DNA from: CAZCWX01 sp964502465
GTDB lineage: Bacteria > Desulfobacterota > Binatia > Bin18
Length of the DNA stretch: 11,666 nucleotides
Direction of reading: 5' to 3'
NCBI GenBank assembly: GCA_964502465.1
Contig: CAZCWX010000549.1
Span: forward strand, 1-11,666
Shown here: one piece after another, positions 7,411 to 11,666 of the stretch
Numbering within the stretch: position 1 is the stretch's first letter
Layout of the letters: every line of letters starts with the position of its first letter
Position numbers and translations under genes: made by a program
Notes under the pieces: model-generated
What the model saw: the letters and a program-made list of their open reading frames with translations, nothing else
What the model was told of the DNA's origin: nothing
Database searches by the model: none

Positions 7411-8073
7411 ATGAATGGTATCCACGATATGGGAGGAATGACCTGCTTCGGTCCCATCGTACGGGAAGAAAACGAACCCATTTTTCACGCTCCCTGGGAA
7501 CGGCGAGTCTTTGCCATGACGATGACGATGATGGGCAGGATTGATACCCTCGACGCCTTCCGTCACGCTATTGAGCGGATGGACCCGGTACACTATTTAG
7601 CATCGACCTACTATGAACACTGGCTTGCTGCGCTTGAGACGCTTGCCGTTGAAAACGGGATCGTCGCGCAAGAAGAGATCGTCACCGGAAAAGCGATTGC
7701 AGTCACAGGTGAAACACAACCTCCACTCAGTCCTGACGCCGTCGCAGCAGTTGTACAGCACGGTGTGTCAGCCGACCGACAGAGCGGAAGGTTGACGCCC
7801 CGTTTCAAACCTGGAGATCGAGTCATTGCGCTGAACCTCAATCCTAAAGGGCATACCCGCCTCCCGCGCTATATCCGAGGAAAGCAAGGAATCATCGACC
7901 GTGTGCACGGAACGTTCGTCTATCCTGATACCAATGCCCACAGTGGTGGTGAACAACCACAGCCCGTGTATAGTGTCCGCTTTGCTGCTCGCGAATTATG
8001 GGGCCCCGCAGCTTCTGGGCATGATTGTCTGTACATCGACTTGTGGGAAGACTACCTGGGAAATGCAGAATGA
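7411..8073 (+). CDS. nthB: Nitrile hydratase beta subunit
   Basis: A 220-residue beta subunit of nitrile hydratase, which with the alpha subunit hydrates nitriles to amides in the cytoplasm. The start at 7411 gives the family's hallmark N-terminus MNGIHDMGG; an in-frame ATG 51 nt upstream adds residues that do not belong. The N-terminal half has FHAPWERRVFAMTM (25-38) and STYYEHWLAALETLA (65-79). The C-terminal half has HTRLPRYIRGKQGIIDRVHG (148-167), YPDTNAH and ARELWGP (193-199). The two arginines known to hydrogen-bond the oxidised claw cysteines correspond to R51 and R156. It is first in a beta-alpha-activator operon. The stop codon lies inside a direct repeat (8062-8094), so the last residues GNAE may come from repeat sequence. 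Confidence 0.93.
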   Translation: MNGIHDMGGMTCFGPIVREENEPIFHAPWERRVFAMTMTMMGRIDTLDAFRHAIERMDPVHYLASTYYEHWLAALETLAVENGIVAQEEIVTGKAIAVTGETQPPLSPDAVAAVVQHGVSADRQSGRLTPRFKPGDRVIALNLNPKGHTRLPRYIRGKQGIIDRVHGTFVYPDTNAHSGGEQPQPVYSVRFAARELWGPAASGHDCLYIDLWEDYLGNAE

Positions 8074-8094
8074 TGAATGCAGAACGCGGAATAA
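8062..8094. repeat. AATGCAGAA direct repeat at the nthB stop
   Basis: AATGCAGAA occurs at 8062-8070 and again at 8076-8084, a 14-bp period, followed by a decayed third unit (CGGAATAA). The first unit supplies the last codons of the beta subunit and, with the next base pairs, its TGA stop. The rest fills the gap before the alpha gene. This resembles the stop-rich spacer type seen after leuD. Confidence 0.55.
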
Positions 8095-8144
8095 AAAACC
8101 CTCTTCTTCAACTTTGAACCTAGCACCTGGAACGAGGACTGAGC

Positions 8145-8795
8145 ATGAGCACCGAATACGGCCACAGCCACCACAATGCGGAGCCGGATCCCCGGCTTGA
8201 AAAACACTTGTCCCCTGAGCAGATGCAAGTTCTCGAAACCCACGTCAAGAAACTCGAAGCCCTACTCGTTGCAAAAGGTCTGGTCTCTCCAGAGACGCTC
8301 TCAAAGCTCGCAGAAATCTATGAGCATGATCTCGGGCCGATGAACGGTGCAAAAGTGGTTGCACGCGCCTGGGTTGACCCTGCCTACAAGCAACGGCTCC
8401 TCACGAACGCAACAGCAGCGATTGCCGAATTAGGGTTCAGTGGTCTCCAGGGTGAGCACATGATTGTCGTGGAGAATACGCCTACGGTTCATAACGTTGT
8501 GGTTTGCACGCTTTGCTCGTGTTACCCGTGGCCAGTGTTGGGGCTCCCGCCGGTGTGGTACAAGAGCGCACCGTATCGCTCTCGTGTAGTGATCGACCCA
8601 CGTAGTGTTCTGTGCGAGTTCGGTGTGGACCTGCCTGAATCCGTTGAGGTGCGCGTCTGGGACAGCAGTGCTGAGCTGCGCTATATGGTACTTCCCGAGC
8701 GTCCTGCTGGCACAGAACACATGAACGAAGAACAACTGACGTCGCTTGTCACTCGTGATGCGATGATCGGCGTGACAAAAGTCGGGATAAAGTAG
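8145..8795 (+). CDS. nthA: Nitrile hydratase alpha subunit, cobalt type
   Basis: A 216-residue alpha subunit carrying the metal site. The claw motif V-C121-T-L-C124-S-C126-Y-P-W is complete; Thr122 (rather than Ser) and the following Tyr-Pro-Trp mark the cobalt type in this family. In known enzymes the second and third cysteines are oxidised to sulfinic and sulfenic acids. Downstream are VLGLPPVWYKS (131-141), YRSRVVIDPR and the VEVRVWDSSAELRYMVLP strand, all typical. The start is supported by GAGG (8134-8137) 7 nt before the ATG. A His-containing N-terminal extension (SEQ near EYGHSHH) could bind metal but may be incidental. Thiocyanate hydrolase gamma is the closest alternative; it is less likely because a full-length beta subunit precedes this gene. 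Confidence 0.95.
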   Translation: MSTEYGHSHHNAEPDPRLEKHLSPEQMQVLETHVKKLEALLVAKGLVSPETLSKLAEIYEHDLGPMNGAKVVARAWVDPAYKQRLLTNATAAIAELGFSGLQGEHMIVVENTPTVHNVVVCTLCSCYPWPVLGLPPVWYKSAPYRSRVVIDPRSVLCEFGVDLPESVEVRVWDSSAELRYMVLPERPAGTEHMNEEQLTSLVTRDAMIGVTKVGIK

Positions 8796-8803
8796 AATAC
8801 TAT

Positions 8804-9133
8804 ATGCCCCGCCCGACCAACCCTCACGTCGCTGATATGAATGGCCCCGCTGCGCTCCCCCGCAGCAGCGGCGAATTGGTCTTCCACGATCCTTGGGAAC
8901 GACGTGTCCTTGCCATGGCAGTGGCACTCTGTGAGCAGGGACTCTACCAATGGGACGATTTCCGTGATCACCTGATCGCTGAAATCGCCGCTGGAGCACA
9001 CCGCACTCATACCGATCCAACGCACCCGCCAGAACCGACCTACTATGAAAGCTGGCTTGCTGCTTTTGAGAAACTACTCATCGACAAGGGGATTTGTACC
9101 AAAGAGCAGTTGGATGCCCTGAAGGCTGCGTAG
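8804..9133 (+). CDS. Nitrile hydratase activator / beta-like accessory protein
   Basis: A 109-residue protein resembling the N-terminal half of the beta subunit: VFHDPWERRVLAMAVAL (26-42) and EPTYYESWLAAFEKLLIDKG (77-96) match FHAPWERRVFAMTM and STYYEHWLAALETLAVENG of the beta subunit in this operon. This fits the TIGR03889-type accessory proteins (P14K, NhlE, NhhG), which deliver cobalt-loaded, oxidised alpha subunit by subunit swapping. That role matches the cobalt-type claw upstream; iron-type clusters use a P47K-type GTPase instead. It starts 8 nt after the alpha stop. No clear Shine-Dalgarno is visible, and Met12 (8837) is an alternative start. The alternative reading, a split beta as in thiocyanate hydrolase, is disfavoured by the intact beta gene. 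Confidence 0.85.
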   Translation: MPRPTNPHVADMNGPAALPRSSGELVFHDPWERRVLAMAVALCEQGLYQWDDFRDHLIAEIAAGAHRTHTDPTHPPEPTYYESWLAAFEKLLIDKGICTKEQLDALKAA

Positions 9134-9608
9134 GAAGCACAGCCGAACAGGGCGCACTCTCGTTCACGGAATCTCGCCGCGCTGGCGGACCTCTCTTACG
9201 AGCGGTTCTTGCACCAAGGCTCCTTTCTCCGTAAGTGCCGTAATGGTGTCAGCCGAATATCCAATTGTGTCACAATGGTCCCTCCTTGTATTCGCTCTTA
9301 GGAGCCGAGCAGAAATAAGTTGATCGTTCTCATATTGTGATGCAGGCGTCCCGCCTGCATTGTGAAGGGCAGGCCAGAGGCCCGCACCACAAGAATTGAC
9401 CCAGTTATTCTTGCCCAGGTCCTTAGCAGCTATTGAAGTTCGGCAAAAGAAGAAATGCATATGCCGTTTTTCAAAGAGTCGCTTGAGATCGTCTTACGGC
9501 AAGAGGGTAATATTGCGTTGCCCCCACGATAGTCCGGATGATATCTTTTTGCCTTTGGTTATCTTCTTTATAGATTTTTCGTGTTGGGCTACATAAGCGA
9601 GAACTCTC
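9134..9608. other. 475-bp gap: repeat and possible gene remnant
   Basis: I see no intact gene here. The gap contains a GCAGGCG/CGCCTGC repeat (listed separately). On the - strand, 9164-9290 encodes DTIGYSADTITALTEKGALV, which reads like the C-terminal tail of a CaiB/BaiF-type CoA transferase but is too short to call. Alternatively, AAGGAGG on the - strand (about 9279-9285) precedes a GTG, giving a reading frame of only 23 codons. The last 100 bases before the next gene are AT-rich and likely hold its promoter, but no clear box pair stands out. Confidence 0.4.
9335..9392. repeat. GCAGGCG/CGCCTGC palindromic repeat
   Basis: ATGCAGGCG (9340-9348) and CGCCTGCAT (9352-9360) form a perfect 9-bp stem with a 3-nt loop, followed by GGCAGGCCAGAGGCC and bounded by TTGTG (9335-9339) and CACAA (9388-9392). 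Read on the - strand it encodes the phrase GAGLWPALHNAGGTPAS, which I recognise as typical of peptides translated from a widely dispersed intergenic repeat. It is an interspersed repeat rather than a gene. Confidence 0.7.
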
Positions 9609-10829
9609 ATGGCACGTATTGGAGATATTTACCTTGGTGGGCATACAACTGAAGGAGAAGCTTTCTTTAGCGCTGTAGCCTTTTACCTTTCTTCTCCAGC
9701 TGCCATCAATCACCTTTATGTTCCAGAGAACAGTAGCTGGGAGGTGGAGCTTAAAACAGGTCATGAATTCATTGTGGCACGAAACAGAAAAAGGCTTACT
9801 CGAGAACAAGTTCTGCGCGAAGGCTTTGAGTTCGTTCAACGATGTCTTGATATTTTGGCTGTTACCCAAAGGGAGAACCTGTCAACTAAGGCACCAGGAG
9901 ACACCCACATTCTCTTATTTGACCAGGATGATCGTTTGGTGCTGCAGCATGTGGACACTTATGAGGAGAGGATAAAGATTCACTTCACCAGTATGAGGAG
10001 AGATCCAAGTGGAACGCCTGTCGCTTCCCTTCCCACCCCAAATCCCACTTGGAATCCCGCATTTCGGTATTATCGCCTCTCGCAAACAAGTGAGGATATT
10101 TTTGAAGCCTACAGAAACCTCTACTTGGCGTTCGAAACATTGCTTGATCAAATTTATCCGAAGAATAACAGCGAACGAGAAGGCGACTGGTTGAAGCAAG
10201 CGTTGAAAACAGTCTCAGCAAAAGTTGCTTTGGACCGGTTTGCGCCGCCTGGCTGCTCTAATGCAATCGACTACCTCATCGGAACTCTGTACGAGTATGC
10301 TCGGAATCACCTATTCCACGCTAAGACAGGGAAGATGGTTTTACCTCATAAAGTTTTGAATCCAGAAAAAATCGCTGCAGCCTATGAACGGCTCGTTACC
10401 TTATGGAATGCCATTGCTTCGTCTTACCTCTCTGTTCAAAGAGAGAGGGGAATAATGACATATGGAGGGTTCAAGCATAGAATGGATCTACAATTTAGCA
10501 AAGATTTTGGCCTTTATCTTAGCGAAGATTCCACACCACCCAGCGAAAAAGATACAAAAGTAAGCCCCCTTAATCTACCAACGTATCGTTTTACAGAGAT
10601 GCAATATTTCGGTCAGACAATGCTAGGACAAGTTGCGATTCTCGGAGCCATGGATTCTGATGAAGTACCAGACCTCCCGGTTATCCATAGGATATGCCTG
10701 AAAGTAGAGGATACGCTAGTGACGGTCTCCCCGATCGTAGACGGATTAGTTACGAACGGGGCGGAGAGAATAGAATCTCTGCAAATAGTAAAGCTGGTTA
10801 ATCGGAATCTCCCGAAAACCGTCTTCTAG
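9609..10829 (+). CDS. HEPN-motif protein, possible defence or toxin RNase
   Basis: A 406-residue protein without a confident family match. Residues about 155-275 look like an ApeA-type HEPN helical domain: helix EDIFEAYRNLYLAFETLLDQ (162-181), then LYEYARNHLFHAKTGK (227-242) with the R232-N233-x3-H237 pattern that forms the RNase active site in HEPN proteins, then a helix AAAYERLVTLWNAIASSYL. The N-terminal part (1-150) appears beta-rich (VELKTGHEFIVAR, HILLFDQDDRLVLQH), as does the C-terminal part (290-406); both are unassigned. No signal peptide or membrane segment. It is visibly more AT-rich than the genes to its left, which suggests transfer. The Shine-Dalgarno is weak (GCGAGA). The remnant of a PIN toxin lies convergent and next to it. 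HEPN assignment is by motif only. Confidence 0.6.
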   Translation: MARIGDIYLGGHTTEGEAFFSAVAFYLSSPAAINHLYVPENSSWEVELKTGHEFIVARNRKRLTREQVLREGFEFVQRCLDILAVTQRENLSTKAPGDTHILLFDQDDRLVLQHVDTYEERIKIHFTSMRRDPSGTPVASLPTPNPTWNPAFRYYRLSQTSEDIFEAYRNLYLAFETLLDQIYPKNNSEREGDWLKQALKTVSAKVALDRFAPPGCSNAIDYLIGTLYEYARNHLFHAKTGKMVLPHKVLNPEKIAAAYERLVTLWNAIASSYLSVQRERGIMTYGGFKHRMDLQFSKDFGLYLSEDSTPPSEKDTKVSPLNLPTYRFTEMQYFGQTMLGQVAILGAMDSDEVPDLPVIHRICLKVEDTLVTVSPIVDGLVTNGAERIESLQIVKLVNRNLPKTVF

Positions 10830-10843
10830 GAGGCGGAGGCGTT

Positions 10844-10875
10844 GTATTGGACAGAATACCTCTCCTGTCCAATAC
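10844..10875. terminator. Perfect 11-bp hairpin after the HEPN gene
   Basis: GTATTGGACAG (10844-10854) and CTGTCCAATAC (10865-10875) pair perfectly over 11 bp with a 10-nt loop, starting 15 nt after the stop codon. No T-run follows on the + strand, so a classical intrinsic terminator is uncertain. It could instead be an operator or the end of a mobile unit. Confidence 0.4.
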
Positions 10876-10903
10876 TATAAGATCAGGCTTGCAAAAAGAC
10901 GAG

Positions 10904-10935
10904 AAAAATCCGCCAGGAGCGGAAGAGGGATTTTT
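10904..10935. terminator. Possible bidirectional terminator
   Basis: AAAAATCC (10904-10911) and GGATTTTT (10928-10935) are exact inverted repeats around 16 bases, so each strand has an A-run before and a T-run at the end of the stem. It lies between the HEPN gene and the convergent PIN remnant, where a two-way terminator would be expected. An inner CCGC/GCGG pairing competes with the main stem. Confidence 0.4.
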
Positions 10936-10971
10936 ACTGTACTGTCTCATTTCAGGTTTTCCCTGGCGGGG

Positions 10972-11242
10972 GAGCTTGCGCCTGATTAAGAGCATAAACT
11001 CTTCGGGGCGTATCATCTGCACGTGCTTGTAGATGCCTAAGGTGAGTAAGTCTGGGGCTCGGGTCACCAGGTACTGGGTAGAAGCGGCCAAGGCGTAGGC
11101 GAGCCCGTGGTCATCGTCCAGGATCGCGGACGATGCCAGTGATCTTGGGAAGGTTGCTCACCAGGTCCACTCCTCCCCGCAATGAGCGGCAAAACCTCAC
11201 TGCCTGTTCATCGGTATTGAGATAGGGCTGGTGAATGGGGCG
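10972..11242 (-). pseudogene. Truncated, frameshifted PIN-family toxin remnant
   Basis: Read on the - strand from 11242, the sequence gives RPIHQPYLNTDEQAVRF, then RSLRGGVDLVSNLPKITGIV, then RDP. After one frame change it continues as DDDHGLAYALAASTQYLVT, RAPDLLTLGIYKHVQ and MIRPEEFMLLIRR. This is the C-terminal two thirds of a COG1569/TIGR00305-type PIN toxin. Three faults show. Frame is lost at the CC of 11118-11119 (one base too many compared with the expected DPDDD). The motif usually written TGD-x-DLL is TRAPDLL, so a catalytic Asp is replaced by Ala. The N-terminal part with the first Asp is missing, and an in-frame stop sits at 11243-11245. The 3' frame runs on past the normal family end. 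A sequencing error could explain the frameshift but not the other two faults. Confidence 0.7.
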
Positions 11243-11246
11243 TTAG
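11242..11246 (+). other. Candidate left cassette boundary (G-TTAG)
   Basis: The pentamer GTTAG within GGGGCGTTAGTG is where the PIN homology ends. Integron integrases cut between G and TT of GTTRRRY core sites, and of looser secondary sites. If the palindrome at 11555-11619 is an attC, the segment from here to 11613 would be one cassette of about 370 bp, a normal size. The last two core bases (TG) do not match RY, so it would be a secondary or degenerate site. Confidence 0.3.
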
Positions 11247-11344
11247 TGATGAAAAATGGACAGCTACAAGGCGGTGTCACGCCTGGGAAGCCCGTGCCTG
11301 CGCCGATCCAGTGAGGGGAGAATGAAAGTTGGAGACCTTCTACC

Positions 11345-11560
11345 ATGGTCGAGCCACTGCAACAGGACATCCTGCGAAGTCTAGCCGCCCTCTGCGAGGT
11401 ATCTCCCGGCGTGCGGTTCGGGCAATTGCTTGCCAACCTGGGCTTCTTAGCCGAAGACCTGGCCGACCGCACCTTGTGGGACATCGAAGATACGGAACTG
11501 CTCCAGGTCATCGAAAAACATCGAGCAGACTTGTCCAAGCGTCATCCGCACGACGCCTAA
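11345..11560 (+). CDS. Small conserved-looking hypothetical protein, likely cassette-borne
   Basis: A 71-residue soluble protein. It starts at an ATG with GGAG (11331-11334) 10 nt upstream. Residues 6-22 form a helix (QQDILRSLAALCEVSPG), followed by VRFGQLLANLGFLAEDL and a WDIEDTELLQVIEKH helix. The pattern 'RFGQL-AN ... WD-ED-ELL' resembles small hypothetical proteins I recall from environmental genomes, but I cannot name a function. Its stop codon TAA (11558-11560) lies within the first core of the attC-like palindrome, exactly where cassette genes usually end. A 21-codon frame (11249-11314) lies upstream, starting 6 nt after the candidate boundary, but is too short to call. Antitoxin-like function is possible for a cassette protein of this size, without direct evidence. 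Confidence 0.7.
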   Translation: MVEPLQQDILRSLAALCEVSPGVRFGQLLANLGFLAEDLADRTLWDIEDTELLQVIEKHRADLSKRHPHDA

Positions 11561-11619
11561 ACCTCGTGCTCCAGCCTGACGCTCGCTCCGCTTGCGCGGC
11601 TGAGCATACAGGGTTAGGT
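11555..11619 (+). repeat. attC: attC-like recombination site (integron cassette)
   Basis: An imperfect palindrome of 65 bp. The outer arms are GCCTAAACC (11555-11563) and GGGTTAGGT (11611-11619), and the right arm contains GTTAGGT, a full match to the GTTRRRY core. The inner arms are TGCTCCAGCC (11567-11576) and GGCTGAGCA (11598-11606), which pair perfectly except for one extra C on the left, like the extrahelical base that sets strand choice in attC sites. The spacers between outer and inner arms are 3-5 nt and the central loop is about 21 nt. The size, two-arm layout, bulge and position at the end of a small gene all fit an attC. The left core reads GCCTAAA instead of RYYYAAC, one mismatch. 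Confidence 0.6.
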
Positions 11620-11666
11620 GGCTCACCAGCACCGAAAGGTATACTGTAGTAACGGTAGCTCATGAT
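11620..11666. other. Start of the next segment, no gene callable
   Basis: 47 bp remain after the attC-like site. There is an ATG at 11662 with no clear ribosome binding site; the window ends before anything can be read. If the site is an attC, this is the start of a second cassette or the flank of the insertion. Confidence 0.3.

Noticed and set aside
8052..8243. 63-codon - strand frame between nthB and nthA
   Set aside because: Its C-terminal phrase is the translation of the AATGCAGAA repeat, and the rest overlaps the alpha gene.
9164..9460. 98-codon frame on the - strand as a gene
   Set aside because: Its middle is the translation of a dispersed GCAGGCG repeat, and no start with a ribosome binding site fits.
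11034..11248. A second attC-like site ending at GCGTTAG, with GCCTAAG at 11034-11040 as left core
   Set aside because: The 214-bp span is too long, the inner arms do not pair, and the segment encodes PIN homology.
11249..11314. 21-codon frame starting 6 nt after the candidate cassette boundary
   Set aside because: The position is typical of cassette genes, but the frame is too short and has no ribosome binding site, so it cannot be supported from sequence alone.
1..11666. CRISPR arrays, tRNA or rRNA genes
   Set aside because: No regularly spaced direct repeats with unique spacers, and no cloverleaf or rRNA sequence that I could recognise on either strand.

Overview
The window reads as a chromosomal segment of an uncultured, probably soil or environmental bacterium. 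GC is moderate (mid-50s % by eye). Coding density is high, but the gaps are full of small interspersed repeats. Two DUF1329 proteins, an F420-type luciferase-like oxidoreductase, a cobalt-type nitrile hydratase and an EgtB-like enzyme together suggest a deltaproteobacterium-like or Binatota/Tectomicrobia-type lineage. No rRNA or other marker gene supports this, so the taxonomic guess is weak.

Left part (1-5137, all + strand): an exported DUF1329 protein (223-1470); a repeat-rich gap with perfect CTCTCCC-type hairpins; leuD (1752-2372), the small subunit of isopropylmalate isomerase, without leuC in view; a second gap of degenerate short repeats; an unrecognised 103-residue protein (2509-2820) translationally coupled by ATGA to an F420-type luciferase-like oxidoreductase (2817-3650); a palindromic repeat; and a second exported DUF1329 protein (3782-5137).

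Middle (5105-9133): on the - strand a glycerophosphodiester phosphodiesterase (5105-5902) and an EgtB/SUMF1-type non-haem iron enzyme (5944-7245). The latter has a very good sigma-70-like promoter, which overlaps an alternative TTG start and argues against that start. Divergent from it is a compact nitrile hydratase operon: beta (7411-8073), alpha (8145-8795) with the cobalt-type CTLCSC claw, and a beta-like activator/maturation chaperone (8804-9133). Together these could hydrate nitriles to amides. No amidase or nitrilase is visible.

Right part (9134-11666) has a different character. It holds a 475-bp gap with a GCAGGCG/CGCCTGC repeat, then a more AT-rich 406-residue protein carrying a HEPN-type RN-x3-H motif (9609-10829). 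Convergent with that is the broken remnant of a PIN-family toxin (10972-11242), which is frameshifted, has lost a catalytic Asp and lacks its N-terminal half. Last is a 71-residue protein (11345-11560) whose stop codon lies inside an imperfect palindrome (11555-11619) with the architecture of an integron attC site. The PIN homology stops exactly at a G-TTAG pentanucleotide (11242-11246). I therefore suggest the window ends in the first cassette of a cassette array, possibly inserted into a PIN gene. This junction is the most interesting part of the window.

At least four families of small interspersed repeats occur (CTCTCCC palindromes, GTCATTCTGAG/GAAGAATC palindromes, GCAGGCG palindromes, and AATGCAGAA or CTGAACGCTGA direct-repeat spacers). 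One CTCTCCC copy lies inside the coding sequence of the EgtB-like gene, where it encodes part of the interdomain linker.
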